This document shows positions 1 through 8,659 of a stretch of DNA of 64,000 nucleotides, one piece after another (within the stretch, counting starts at the first letter, position 1; each line of letters begins with the position of its first letter). A model generated the notes under the pieces. The model saw only the letters and a program-made list of their open reading frames with translations. It did no database searches and was not told where the DNA came from. Location: contig CANRDQ010000001.1 in the NCBI GenBank assembly GCA_947629395.1, positions 1 through 64,000 of the forward strand, read 5' to 3'. The position numbers and the translations under genes were made by a program. The stretch comes from an uncultured Bacilli bacterium (GTDB taxonomy: Bacteria > Bacillota_I > Bacilli_A > RF39 > UBA660).

Positions 1-23
1 TAATGACTCTTTTTATTAACTAA

Positions 24-60
24 AAATAGTGTTAGTGATTTTTACTCACCAACACTATTT
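24..60. repeat. Inverted repeat, probable end-of-transcript hairpin
   Basis: Ten perfectly complementary bases (AAATAGTGTT with AACACTATTT) are extended inward by AGTGA/TCACC with one mismatch, around a seven-base loop. No U-tract follows on the + strand, although an A/T-rich run flanks it. It may be the terminator or 3' end of a gene lying left of the window. Confidence 0.5.
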
Positions 61-76
61 ATTATAGAACCGAAAT

Positions 77-102
77 AAACGCTTTTGGGCGTTTTTTCTT
101 TT
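77..102 (+). terminator. Intrinsic terminator upstream of suf operon
   Basis: AAACGC pairs with GCGTTT around a short loop and is followed by a run of T. It insulates the suf operon from whatever lies to the left. Confidence 0.7.
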
Positions 103-167
103 ACTTTAAAAAAGTTTCAAATTGTGTTATTATATGTACGAAATAACCGAAAATTTAGTTTAATTTG

Positions 168-176
168 TGGTATAAT
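168..176 (+). promoter_or_regulatory. Extended -10 promoter of suf operon
   Basis: TGGTATAAT is a perfect extended -10. The predicted transcription start near base 183 lies just after an upstream in-frame ATG at 182. This supports the second ATG at 200, which has AGGTGAT in front of it, as the true sufC start. No good -35 is visible. Confidence 0.7.
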
Positions 177-199
177 AAAAAATGTTTAAAGGTGATATT

Positions 200-964
200 A
201 TGTTAGAAATAAAGAATTTAAAAGTCAGAGTAGTAGAAACTGATAAAGAAATACTTAATAATTTTAATTTAAATATTGGTAGTGGAGAAGTACACGTAAT
301 TATGGGACCTAATGGAACCGGAAAGAGTACTTTAGCTAAAACTATTTTAGGTCATTATAAGTTTGAGGTTTTAGATGGAGATATATTATTTGAAGGTAAA
401 AAGATTAATGATTTAAAAACTAATGAACGTGCTAAATTAGGTATTTTTCTAGCTATGCAAGATCCTACTGAAATTGAAGGAGTTACTAATAGTGAGTTTT
501 TACGTACAGCTTTAAATGAAGTAACAGGTGAAAAAACTAATTTATATGAATTTATTAAAACTGTGGAAAAAGCTTATGATGAAGTTAAACTTAGTAAAGA
601 TATGATACATCGTTCAGTTAATAAAGGTTTTTCTGGTGGAGAAAAAAAGAAAAATGAGATTCTGCAATTAAAAGTTTTGAAACCTAAATTAATTATTTTA
701 GATGAAATAGATTCTGGTCTTGATGTTGATAGTCTAAAAATTGTGTGTGAAAATATTAATGATTATTTAAAAGAAAATAAAGATACTTCTGTGTTAATAA
801 TTACTCATTATCCTCGAATTTTAAAATATTTACATCCTGATTATGTTCATATAATGAAAGAGGGAAATATTAAGAAAACTGGAGATGCTTCTTTAGCAGC
901 ATTTGTGGAGAAAAATGGTTATGATAGTATAAATGGCGTAGAAGAAAGTGATACTAATGAATAA
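200..964 (+). CDS. sufC: SufC, Fe-S cluster assembly ATPase
   Basis: This is the ATPase of the SufBCD scaffold that builds iron-sulfur clusters in the cytoplasm. Visible motifs are a Walker A (GPNGTGKST), an ABC signature in the variant form FSGGEKKKNE typical of SufC, a Walker B (LIILDEIDSGLD) and a switch His in IITHYP. The length of 254 residues is normal. The start is the ATG preceded by AGGTGAT; the longer reading frame from base 182 would begin at or before the predicted transcript 5' end. It is the first gene of sufCDSUB and overlaps the next gene by eight bases, which suggests translational coupling. Confidence 0.95.
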   Translation: MLEIKNLKVRVVETDKEILNNFNLNIGSGEVHVIMGPNGTGKSTLAKTILGHYKFEVLDGDILFEGKKINDLKTNERAKLGIFLAMQDPTEIEGVTNSEFLRTALNEVTGEKTNLYEFIKTVEKAYDEVKLSKDMIHRSVNKGFSGGEKKKNEILQLKVLKPKLIILDEIDSGLDVDSLKIVCENINDYLKENKDTSVLIITHYPRILKYLHPDYVHIMKEGNIKKTGDASLAAFVEKNGYDSINGVEESDTNE

Positions 965-1556
965 AATATTAGTAGAAAAGAATTCAAATAAGGAAATCTA
1001 TTTAACAGAAGAAGAAAATACTTGTTACATTTTAGAAGAGAATGCACATTTAAAAGTTTATCATTTTGTAGTAGATAAAAGTTCTGATGTGGAAATTTAT
1101 TTAAAAGGAGAACACGCCAAAGTAGAATATTATTTTAGTACAATTAATCATCATAATAATCATTTTAATATAAAAATTCATCATGAAGAAAGTAATACAG
1201 AAAGTAATGTAGTAAATCATGGAGTTAATACTAAAGATAATAGATTAGATTTTAGAGTTGATGGTATAATTCCAAAACAAGCTAGTAATTGTTTATGTAA
1301 TCAAGATAATAAAATTATTAATTTAGAGACGGGTAAAAGTAGTATAGAGCCTAATTTAATAATTGATAATTATGATTCTATTGCTAATCACGCCGCTTAT
1401 ATTGGTAATTTTAAAGAAGATATTTTATTCTATTTAAATAGTAGAGGTATATCTAAAGATAATGCGACTAAAATGTTAATTAAAGGATTTTTAATTCATG
1501 ATGATGTTAAATTAGAGTCAATTGAAGATTTTTTAAAACAAATAGATAAGTTATAG
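957..1556 (+). CDS. sufD: SufD-like scaffold protein, short form
   Basis: The C-terminal part matches the SufB/SufD core, including the hallmark end DILFYLNSRGISKDNATKMLI (seen from about residue 155) and the preceding stretch with HAAYIG. The protein is only about 199 residues, whereas classical SufD is around 430, so it is essentially the beta-helix and C-terminal helices without the N-terminal domain. Position between sufC and sufS fits SufD. The ATG at 957 is preceded by AGAAAG; a GTG three codons earlier is an alternative. Assignment as SufD rests on context and the C-terminal motif. Confidence 0.8.
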   Translation: MNKILVEKNSNKEIYLTEEENTCYILEENAHLKVYHFVVDKSSDVEIYLKGEHAKVEYYFSTINHHNNHFNIKIHHEESNTESNVVNHGVNTKDNRLDFRVDGIIPKQASNCLCNQDNKIINLETGKSSIEPNLIIDNYDSIANHAAYIGNFKEDILFYLNSRGISKDNATKMLIKGFLIHDDVKLESIEDFLKQIDKL

Positions 1557-1570
1557 TAAGGAGGAAAAGT

Positions 1571-2767
1571 ATGAATAGAGAAGACTTTCCTATGTTAAAA
1601 CAAGATATTGTATATTTTGATAATGGTGCTACTACGTTAAAACCTAAATGTGTGGTAGATAAAATTAATGACTATTATTTAAATCATACAGCTAATATTC
1701 ATAGAGGGGAATATGATTCAGCAATTATAACTAATAAATACTATGATGAGGTTAGAAGTCTTGTTAAAGATTTTATTCATGCCGATGATGAAAGAGAAAT
1801 AGTTTATACTAGTGGAACAACTGAAAGTATAAATATGATTGTGTTTGGATTTTTAAAAAATCATTTAAAAAAAGGTGATGTAATTTTAACAGATAGAGCT
1901 GAACACGCTTCAAATGTTTTACCTTATTTAGTACTTGCTAAAAAAATGGGAGTAGTGGTTAAATACGTACCACTTGAGAAAGATTATTCTTTAAGTGTAG
2001 ATAAGTTAGAAAAAGAAATAACTGATGATGTAAAAGTAATTTCTATTGCACATATAAGTAATGTTGTAGGAGATATTCGTGATACTAAGAGAATTGGGCA
2101 AATATGTAAAAAGCATAACATTTATTTTGTAGTAGATGCTGCTCAAGCTGCTTCACATATTCCAATTGATGTAAAAAGAGATAATATTGATTTTCTAGGA
2201 TTTTCTGGACATAAAATGGCTGGACCAACGGGAGTTGGGATACTTTATGGTAAATATGATTTATTAAAAGAAATGGAACCACTAAAATATGGTGGAGGAA
2301 TGAATCAAGAATTTGCTTCAACTGGTGATTTTGAACTAAAAGAAGTACCAACAAAATTAGAAGCAGGAACACCTCCTATTGCTGAAGTAATAGGACTTGG
2401 GGAAGCTATTAGATATGTACAAAAAATAGGTGTTGATAAAATTCATGAACATGAAATGAAATTAAAAAAATATTTAGTAAGTGAACTAAAGAAGATTCCT
2501 AATATAATAATGTATAATGAAAATAGTGATAGTGGTATTTTATCATTTAATATTGAAGGAGTTTTTGCTCAGGATACAGCTATATTTTTAAATCATCATC
2601 ATATTTACGTAAGAGCAGGAAATCATTGTACAAAAATGTTAAAAGAAGAAATGAGTATTAGAAATACTTGTCGTGTTAGTATGTATCTTTATAATAATGA
2701 AGAAGATGTAAAAAAATTAGTTAACGCTTTGAAACAAAGTGAAAATATATTTAAAGTGGTGATATAA
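1571..2767 (+). CDS. sufS: SufS cysteine desulfurase
   Basis: PLP-dependent enzyme that takes sulfur from cysteine and passes it to SufU. The PLP lysine lies in GFSGHKMAGPTG (about K215), the persulfide cysteine in RAGNHCTKML (about C353), and the N-terminal YFDNGATTLKP and IHRGEY motifs are typical of class II desulfurases. At 398 residues it is full length. A strong AAGGAGG site precedes the ATG. It is directly abutted by sufU, whose ATG follows the sufS stop without a gap. Confidence 0.96.
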   Translation: MNREDFPMLKQDIVYFDNGATTLKPKCVVDKINDYYLNHTANIHRGEYDSAIITNKYYDEVRSLVKDFIHADDEREIVYTSGTTESINMIVFGFLKNHLKKGDVILTDRAEHASNVLPYLVLAKKMGVVVKYVPLEKDYSLSVDKLEKEITDDVKVISIAHISNVVGDIRDTKRIGQICKKHNIYFVVDAAQAASHIPIDVKRDNIDFLGFSGHKMAGPTGVGILYGKYDLLKEMEPLKYGGGMNQEFASTGDFELKEVPTKLEAGTPPIAEVIGLGEAIRYVQKIGVDKIHEHEMKLKKYLVSELKKIPNIIMYNENSDSGILSFNIEGVFAQDTAIFLNHHHIYVRAGNHCTKMLKEEMSIRNTCRVSMYLYNNEEDVKKLVNALKQSENIFKVVI

Positions 2768-3199
2768 ATGGATAGTAATTTAAGACGTGAAATAATTTTA
2801 GAACATTATCAAAATCCTGTGAATAGAGGATTAGTAGATGATGATAGTTATATTTTAAAAAATACTAATAATGATTCATGTATTGATAATATCGATATTA
2901 TGGTTAAAATAGAAGATAATATTTTAAAAGACATACGTTTTGATGGAGAGGCTTGTGCTATATCAACTTCTGCAACTTCGGTAATGATTAACACTTTACT
3001 TGGAAAGACTGTAGAAGAAGCTAAAAATATTTTAAAAAATTATCAAAATATGGTTAATGAAAAGGAATATGATAAAGAATTACTTGGAGAACTTAATGTT
3101 TATGATGAAATAAGCAAACAACCAAATAGAAAGATGTGTGCTTTACTTCCAAGTAATGCTATAGTAAGTATTTTAAAAACGTTAGAAGAACATAAGTAA
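2768..3199 (+). CDS. sufU: SufU, sulfur acceptor for SufS
   Basis: Zinc-dependent sulfur-transfer protein of the Gram-positive SUF system. Three conserved cysteines are visible, in NDSCIDN, GEACAIS and KMCALLP, together with the ILEHYQNPVNRG N-terminal motif of the IscU/SufU family. The usual first motif is C-G-D; here it is C-I-D. Length 143 residues is normal. GTGGTGAT inside the end of sufS serves as its ribosome binding site. Confidence 0.93.
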   Translation: MDSNLRREIILEHYQNPVNRGLVDDDSYILKNTNNDSCIDNIDIMVKIEDNILKDIRFDGEACAISTSATSVMINTLLGKTVEEAKNILKNYQNMVNEKEYDKELLGELNVYDEISKQPNRKMCALLPSNAIVSILKTLEEHK

Positions 3200-3217
3200 T
3201 AACAAAGTGGTGATAAG

Positions 3218-4531
3218 ATGGAAGTTGTTGGTTTAAGTAATGAAAAAATCAAACAAATATCTAAATATAAACAAGAAAAGAGTTGGATTTTAGATTATCG
3301 TTTAGATAGTTATAATAAATTCAAGAATTTTTCTATGCCTAAATTTGGACCAGAAATAAAACTTAATTTTGATGATATTATTTATTATAAAGCTAATGAA
3401 AGAGATTTAAAGATTAAAGAAGATTGGAATCAAGTATTAAAACCTATTCAGGAAGAGTTTGAGGGTTTAGGAGTAATTGAGAGTGAACAACATATGGATG
3501 GTATGGGAATTCAATATGAAAGTGAAGTAATATACCATAATATGTTGGATGAAATAAAAAAGAAAAATGTAATCTTTACTTCAATTGAAGATGCTATGAA
3601 GAGATATCCTGAAATTGTGGAAAAATATTTTGGGAAGATAATACCTAATGATGATAATAAGTTTGCAGCATTAAATTCAGCTGTATTTAGTGGAGGAAGT
3701 TTTATTTATATTCCTAAAAATACTACTTTAGATCGTCCTTTACAAAGTTATTTTAGAATTAATAGTAAAAATATGGGACAATTTGAGAGAAGTTTAATTA
3801 TTGTTGATGATAATAGTTCATTACATTATATAGAAGGATGTACTGCTCCAACTTATGCGGAATCTTCATTACATGCTGCTGTTGTAGAAATATATGTAGG
3901 TAAAAATAGTAAGTGTAGATATTCAACTATTCAGAACTGGGCTCCAAATGTTTATAATCTAGTAACTAAAAGAGCTTTAGTAGATGAGGGTGGAACTATG
4001 GAATGGATTGATGGTAATATTGGTAGTAATGTTACTATGAAATATCCATGTTGTATTTTAAAAGGTGATAATTCTAGTGGTACTTGTGTTACAATTAGTG
4101 TCGCTACTAAAAATCAACAACAAGATACAGGGGCAAAAATGATTCATTTAGGTAAACATACTAAGAGTAATATTATTTCTAAAAGTATTGCAAGAACAGG
4201 TGGTAATGCTACTTATAGAGGAAAAGTTTATATTGATAAAGATGCTAAATATAGTGAAGCTACTGTAAAATGTGATACTTTAATTATTGATGATAAATCT
4301 AAAAGTGATACCTATCCTGTTAATGCTTGCTATAATAAAGAAAGTAATATTGAACATGAAGCTACTGTTTCTAAAATTAGTGAAGATAAACTTTTCTATA
4401 TGGAAAGTCGAGGAATAGATAGTGAAAAAGCTACAGAACTTATTGTACTTGGATTTATAGATAAGTTTAGACAAGAACTACCTGTTGAGTATGCAGTAGA
4501 ATTAAATCAATTAATTAAGAGAAACTTATAA
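3218..4531 (+). CDS. sufB: SufB, Fe-S cluster scaffold
   Basis: Main scaffold subunit of SufBCD. The sequence has the SufB hallmarks: GGSFIYIPKNT, a SSLHYIEGCTAPTY segment, IQNWAPNVYNLVTKRA, the ARTGGNATYRG region and the C-terminal FYMESRGIDSEKATELIVLG. Length 437 residues is slightly shorter than the usual 465. GTGGTGAT precedes the ATG at the standard spacing. It is the last gene of the suf operon and is followed by a strong terminator. Confidence 0.96.
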   Translation: MEVVGLSNEKIKQISKYKQEKSWILDYRLDSYNKFKNFSMPKFGPEIKLNFDDIIYYKANERDLKIKEDWNQVLKPIQEEFEGLGVIESEQHMDGMGIQYESEVIYHNMLDEIKKKNVIFTSIEDAMKRYPEIVEKYFGKIIPNDDNKFAALNSAVFSGGSFIYIPKNTTLDRPLQSYFRINSKNMGQFERSLIIVDDNSSLHYIEGCTAPTYAESSLHAAVVEIYVGKNSKCRYSTIQNWAPNVYNLVTKRALVDEGGTMEWIDGNIGSNVTMKYPCCILKGDNSSGTCVTISVATKNQQQDTGAKMIHLGKHTKSNIISKSIARTGGNATYRGKVYIDKDAKYSEATVKCDTLIIDDKSKSDTYPVNACYNKESNIEHEATVSKISEDKLFYMESRGIDSEKATELIVLGFIDKFRQELPVEYAVELNQLIKRNL

Positions 4532-4563
4532 AGTAGTATGTTTGTTAATTAAATTAAAGTAAA

Positions 4564-4597
4564 AAGAAATTTCTAGAGAGGAATTTCTTTTTTTTGT
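4564..4597 (+). terminator. Terminator of suf operon
   Basis: AAGAAATT pairs with AATTTCTT and is followed by eight or more T. It lies shortly after the sufB stop. Confidence 0.85.
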
Positions 4598-4632
4598 TAT
4601 AAAAGAGTATTTGAAAATGTCTTTTTAGCAAT

Positions 4633-4661
4633 TTGCTTTCCTTGAAAATATAAAATATTAT
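4633..4661 (+). promoter_or_regulatory. Candidate promoter of ssb-like gene
   Basis: TTGCTT and TATTAT are separated by 17 bases, just upstream of AAAGGAGG and the start codon. Both boxes are imperfect, so this is a moderate call. Confidence 0.4.
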
Positions 4662-4682
4662 AACAGCCAGAAAGGAGGTATT

Positions 4683-5021
4683 ATGTTAAATTATATTAAT
4701 CTAGTAGGTCGTTTGGTAAGAAAACCAACTCTGGGTAAAACTGAAAACGGGAAGACTATCACAACTGTAACATTAGCAGTTCCTAGAAGTTTTAAAAATA
4801 TGGATGGAGTCTATGATACAGATTTTATTGATTGTATATGTTGGGATAATATTGCGATAAATACATCTGAATACTGTGATAAAGGAGATGTTATTTGTAT
4901 TAAGGGTCGTATTCAATCTAGAACTATAAAGGAAGATGATGTTAATAAAACAAAGTTAGAAGTTATTGCTGAAAAAGTAACTTTCTTAGCTAACCAAAAG
5001 AAAACAAATGAAAATAGCTGA
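4683..5021 (+). CDS. ssb: Single-stranded DNA-binding protein, short form
   Basis: One OB-fold SSB domain fills nearly the whole protein: LNYINLVGRLVRKP at the start, TVTLAVPR, and the DFIDCICWD strand that in typical SSB reads as FI.C..W. At 112 residues it ends at TNENS, without the acidic DDDIPF-type tail that recruits replication partners. It may therefore be an accessory SSB rather than the main replicative one. A canonical AAAGGAGG site precedes the ATG. It has its own candidate promoter after the suf terminator. Confidence 0.88.
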   Translation: MLNYINLVGRLVRKPTLGKTENGKTITTVTLAVPRSFKNMDGVYDTDFIDCICWDNIAINTSEYCDKGDVICIKGRIQSRTIKEDDVNKTKLEVIAEKVTFLANQKKTNENS

Positions 5022-5105
5022 GTTTCGTTTTAGTAAACTTCGGACAAAATATACTTTAGTATCTTTATAATTGATTTGGGTAGACTAGGTATAGAGGTGG
5101 CTCAA

Positions 5106-5456
5106 ATGATTGGAAGACGTATTAGGAAATTAAGACTGGAAAAAGGATTAACACAACAAGAATTAGGTGATATTATTCATGTAACTAAAGTAAGTATTTG
5201 TTGTTATGAAAATGAAACAAGAACACCAACAATAGATACTTTACATGAACTTGGTGTTTTCTTTGGAAAAGATATAAACTATTTTTTAGGAAATGATGAA
5301 TACGTTGTAGCAGACAGTGATATTAAATATGGAACCTCTATGGCTAAAGAAGAAATACAATTTATTGAAGAAATTCGTAAATTACCAAAAATTCATAATA
5401 AAATACTAGATGATCCAAAAAGGATTGTAGAACTTATAAATAGAAAAATAGGATAA
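5106..5456 (+). CDS. XRE-family transcriptional regulator
   Basis: An N-terminal helix-turn-helix domain is clear: IGRRIRKLRLEKGLTQQELG, then VTKVSICCYENETRTPTIDTL, the pattern of the Cro/CI/XRE family. A short helical C-terminal segment follows, with no recognised effector domain. Length from the chosen ATG is 116 residues. That ATG is preceded by GAGGTGG; a TTG 30 bases upstream is open but lacks a better site. It is monocistronic with its own terminator, and its target is not evident. Confidence 0.85.
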   Translation: MIGRRIRKLRLEKGLTQQELGDIIHVTKVSICCYENETRTPTIDTLHELGVFFGKDINYFLGNDEYVVADSDIKYGTSMAKEEIQFIEEIRKLPKIHNKILDDPKRIVELINRKIG

Positions 5457-5480
5457 AACTAAAGCAATTTAGTTTTTTTC
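5456..5480 (+). terminator. Terminator after XRE regulator
   Basis: AAACTAAA pairs with TTTAGTTT around a short loop, followed by a T run. The stem begins at the stop codon. Confidence 0.75.
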
Positions 5481-5492
5481 TTTGCTAAAAAA

Positions 5493-5501
5493 TGATATAC
5501 T
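5493..5501 (+). promoter_or_regulatory. Extended -10 before GlmU-like gene
   Basis: TGATATACT, with a predicted start about 15 bases before the GGTGG ribosome binding site region. It fits the short-leader pattern seen across the window. Confidence 0.5.
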
Positions 5502-5523
5502 TAATTAAAGGTAGGGTGGAAAT

Positions 5524-6162
5524 ATGAAACAATATAAGATAATGGATAAAAAGACAGCATATATAGATAAAAATGTTGTTATTGAAGACGGTGCTGTTAT
5601 TGGACCAAATGTTTCTTTACGTGGAAATACATTAATAGGTGCAAATACAGTTATTGATGCAAATACCATTATAAAAGATAGTGTTATTGGAAAAAACAAT
5701 TATATAATTTCTAGTGTTATAGAAAAAGATAATAATATAGGTGATAATAATAAAATTGGACCATTTACACATTTAAGAGAAAATAATAAAATAGGAAATT
5801 TCAATGAAATAGGAAGTTATGTAGAAGCTAAAAGTAGTGTAATGGGAAATCATAATAAAGCTAAGCATTTATCTTATTTAGGAAATGCTGTTATAGGTGA
5901 TAATGTAAATATAGGAGCAGGAGTAATTTTTGCTAATTATCATTCTAAAAAGAAATTAAAAGAAAGTACTAAAGTAGAAGATGGTGTTAGTATAGGTTCT
6001 AATTGTACAATAGTGGCACCAGTTACAATAAAAAAAGGTGCTTTTATAGGCGCAGGTACTATTGTTAGAAGAGATTTAATAGAAGAAGATAGTTTATATT
6101 TCTCAACTAATAATGAAATTTATAAAGAAAAATATTATCAAGGAGAAGAAAATGATCGTTAA
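5524..6162 (+). CDS. GlmU C-terminal-type acetyltransferase, stand-alone
   Basis: A left-handed beta-helix protein of 212 residues built from hexapeptide repeats. It matches the acetyltransferase half of GlmU: the PFTHLRENN arginine region, VEAKSS, the AKHLSYLG segment holding the catalytic His and Tyr, and NIGAGVIFANYHS. The N-terminal uridylyltransferase half of normal bifunctional GlmU (about 230 residues) is completely absent, and the preceding intergenic region leaves no room for it. Predicted reaction: acetyl-CoA plus glucosamine-1-phosphate to GlcNAc-1-phosphate; another hexosamine phosphate is possible. It overlaps the next gene by 11 bases. Confidence 0.82.
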   Translation: MKQYKIMDKKTAYIDKNVVIEDGAVIGPNVSLRGNTLIGANTVIDANTIIKDSVIGKNNYIISSVIEKDNNIGDNNKIGPFTHLRENNKIGNFNEIGSYVEAKSSVMGNHNKAKHLSYLGNAVIGDNVNIGAGVIFANYHSKKKLKESTKVEDGVSIGSNCTIVAPVTIKKGAFIGAGTIVRRDLIEEDSLYFSTNNEIYKEKYYQGEENDR

Positions 6163-7378
6163 TATAATTAATAAAAAGAGAAGAAATGAAGAATTAACTA
6201 ATGAAGAGTTAGATGAAGCTTTTTTAGGTTATTTACATGGTGAAGTAAAAGATTATCAAATGAGTGCACTTTTAATGGCAATTTGTATTAATGGAATGAC
6301 TGATAGGGAAATTTTTCATTTAACAAAATGTTTTGTTGAAAGTGGAGATGTTTTGGATTTATCAGATATTCCTGGTGTTAAAGTAGATAAGCATTCTACT
6401 GGTGGAATAGGTGATAAAACTACTTTGATTATTTCTCCTATAGTAGCAGCATTAGGAGTACCAATGGTTAAATTTAGTGGTAGAGGTTTAGGATTTACTG
6501 GTGGAACAATAGATAAATTAGAGTCAATTCCAGGATTTAAATGTGATTTAGAAGAAGATAAAATTTTAAAACAAGTAAAAGAAATAGGAATAGTAAATTG
6601 TTCGGCAACTAAAAATCTAGTACCACTTGATAAAATTGTTTATGCTTTAAGAGATGTTACTGGAACAGTAGAGTCACTTCCTTTAATAGCTATTAGTGTT
6701 ATGAGTAAGAAGATAGCTAGTGGTGCCGATAAAATATTAATTGATATAAAATATGGTAAAGGTGCTTTTATGAAAAATAAAGAAGAAGCAAAAGCTTTAT
6801 CAGATATAATGATTAGAATAGGAGAAGCTTATAATAAGGAAGTTAGGACTATTCTTTCTGATATGAATACACCACTTGGTTATGCTATTGGTAATAGATT
6901 GGAAGTAGAAGAAGCTATTAATTTATTAAAAGGTAAAGAATCATCACCTCATTTAAAAGAACTTTGTGTTGAATTAGCTAGTAATATGGTAAGTATGGCT
7001 AAAAACATTTCTATAGAAGAGGCTACAAAAGAAGTGTTAGAAGTTATTGATAATGGAAAAGCTTATCAAAAATTTGAACAATTAGTAACTTATCAGGGTG
7101 GAAATTTAGATAAGTTGACAGTAAAGGCGAAAGAAAAAAATATAATTTGCCCAAAAGATGGTAAAATAAAAGAAATAGATGCATTAGCATTTGGTGAATT
7201 ATCTGTAGAATTAGGAGCTGGAAGAGAAGAAATAGAAGATGATATAAATCCTAATGTGGGAATTTATCTAAATTGTAAACTAGGGGATGATGTAGAAAAA
7301 GGATGTATTCTTGGTAAAATATTTTATGATAAAGAAGAACCTAATATAGATGTGGATAAGTTCTTTGTCATAGGATAA
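6152..7378 (+). CDS. pdp: Pyrimidine-nucleoside phosphorylase
   Basis: Phosphorolyses uridine or thymidine in nucleoside salvage. The family signature is plain: VDKHSTGGIGDKTTL, then FSGRGLGFTGGTIDKLESIPG. The C-terminal alpha/beta domain ends at 408 residues, a little shorter than the usual 430-440. The ATG is preceded by AAGGAGAAG; the longer frame starting at 6113 lies inside the upstream gene and is not used. Pdp versus thymidine phosphorylase (DeoA) cannot be settled by eye; Gram-positive members are mostly Pdp. Confidence 0.92.
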   Translation: MIVNIINKKRRNEELTNEELDEAFLGYLHGEVKDYQMSALLMAICINGMTDREIFHLTKCFVESGDVLDLSDIPGVKVDKHSTGGIGDKTTLIISPIVAALGVPMVKFSGRGLGFTGGTIDKLESIPGFKCDLEEDKILKQVKEIGIVNCSATKNLVPLDKIVYALRDVTGTVESLPLIAISVMSKKIASGADKILIDIKYGKGAFMKNKEEAKALSDIMIRIGEAYNKEVRTILSDMNTPLGYAIGNRLEVEEAINLLKGKESSPHLKELCVELASNMVSMAKNISIEEATKEVLEVIDNGKAYQKFEQLVTYQGGNLDKLTVKAKEKNIICPKDGKIKEIDALAFGELSVELGAGREEIEDDINPNVGIYLNCKLGDDVEKGCILGKIFYDKEEPNIDVDKFFVIG

Positions 7379-7430
7379 ATAATTAGAAAATAAAAAAAAT
7401 ATATAAACTATTTCATTTTTTTAAGTAATA

Positions 7431-7439
7431 TGCTATAAT
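7431..7439 (+). promoter_or_regulatory. Extended -10 of thioester-protein operon
   Basis: TGCTATAAT is a perfect extended -10, with predicted transcript start near 7446, upstream of two possible ATGs. Confidence 0.7.
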
Positions 7440-7486
7440 ATAAGCGTGAGAAAGGGAGGAATAGGTTTAAAATGAAAGGTGATAAT

Positions 7487-8659
7487 ATGAAAAATAAAAT
7501 GGATCCAATTGGAAATTTCGTAAGACATGGTAGTTCTTCTGCTAAATGGACTGTATTTTTTACACTAGTTGCTGTATTTTCAGTACTAGCTGTTAGTGTT
7601 GCACAAGTTTCTTATGCAGTGCCAGATACATTCCCTGAGCAATTGAAGAATACTTATGTTGATGATGCAAATAAGCAATTAAATGATCCAAGTGGTAATA
7701 ATGGAGTACCATATAATGCAATTGCATTAAAATATGCAGAAAAACCAGATGGAACTAGAGTTCCTGTATACTGTCTAGAAGTATGGAAACAATTTGGTAA
7801 TAACAAAACTTATAATAAGACAGATAGTACTGATCTTATGAATCCTGGTGTTGTGGCATTATTAACTTATGCACATAAAACAGTATTCCCAAATATCGAA
7901 AAAGATGTTGATGGAACAAAGCAAGAACAAGCAATTGTACAACTTGCACTTTGGGCTTATTTATATGATACTAATGAAACTGTTAGAACAGAAGCTCAAA
8001 AGCATAATGCAATGACTGATGATTCTAGAGCTAAAATCGATAGTGGTGTTTATAGTGGAAAAGTTAAACAATTAGTTGATTATGCTAAAGCTCATAATCA
8101 AGAGTATGGACAACCAGTTGTTAGTGTTCAAAAGAGTGGAGATTGGGTATTAAGCGATGATGAACAATATATGGTTTCACCAGAAATGACTATTAATGCT
8201 ACTCCAGAAGGTGCTTTACAACACTTCAAAGTTGAAGTTGAAGGAGCTCCAACAGGTACTAAAGTTTTAGTTAACAATCAAGGTAGAACTGATGAATGGG
8301 ATTTAGCTGAATTATTATCTGCTACTTATTCAAATGCAGTTAAGATTCAACTTAAAGTTCCTAAAGCTCAAGTAACAGAAAAAGCTAAACAAATTTATGT
8401 TAGTGCTACTGGAACTTATAATTACTATGTTGGTTATGGATATGTTGTAGATGGTGGTGGAGATGACCAAACAATCGCTGCTGGAACAATCCAAGATGTA
8501 GAAGCTACTGGTGAAGTAGAATTAGAGGTACAATACAAAGTAGAAGTACCACCTACAGGACAAAATAGTTCAATGGCGTTATATATTATCGGATTAATCG
8601 TATTATTATGCGGTGCAGGAGTTATATACGCTAATGTTAAACCAGCAAAAGAAAAATAG
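7487..8659 (+). CDS. Sortase-anchored thioester-domain surface protein
   Basis: A secreted, wall-anchored protein of 390 residues. The N-terminus has a signal/transmembrane segment ending near SYAVPDTFP. A thioester (TED) domain is indicated by Cys in VPVYCLEVW (about C96) and Gln in AIVQLALWAYL (about Q152), the pair that forms a covalent thioester in Gram-positive adhesins. After a beta-rich region comes EVPPTGQNSS, a hydrophobic segment and the basic tail KPAKEK, a sorting signal of VPxTG form. The start chosen is the ATG three bases after AGGTGAT; an ATG five codons earlier is possible. The sortase gene overlaps its end. Confidence 0.8.
   Translation: MKNKMDPIGNFVRHGSSSAKWTVFFTLVAVFSVLAVSVAQVSYAVPDTFPEQLKNTYVDDANKQLNDPSGNNGVPYNAIALKYAEKPDGTRVPVYCLEVWKQFGNNKTYNKTDSTDLMNPGVVALLTYAHKTVFPNIEKDVDGTKQEQAIVQLALWAYLYDTNETVRTEAQKHNAMTDDSRAKIDSGVYSGKVKQLVDYAKAHNQEYGQPVVSVQKSGDWVLSDDEQYMVSPEMTINATPEGALQHFKVEVEGAPTGTKVLVNNQGRTDEWDLAELLSATYSNAVKIQLKVPKAQVTEKAKQIYVSATGTYNYYVGYGYVVDGGGDDQTIAAGTIQDVEATGEVELEVQYKVEVPPTGQNSSMALYIIGLIVLLCGAGVIYANVKPAKEK

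Noticed and set aside
182..199. Upstream ATG of sufC
   Set aside because: It sits at or before the predicted transcription start and lacks a ribosome binding site; the ATG at 200 has AGGTGAT.
2085..2372. Open frame on the minus strand inside sufS
   Set aside because: It lies fully opposite a clearly functional gene, has hydrophobic low-complexity text and no ribosome binding site. Similar antisense frames inside sufB, gatB, ltaS, nrdD, tex and the amylase gene were dropped for the same reason.
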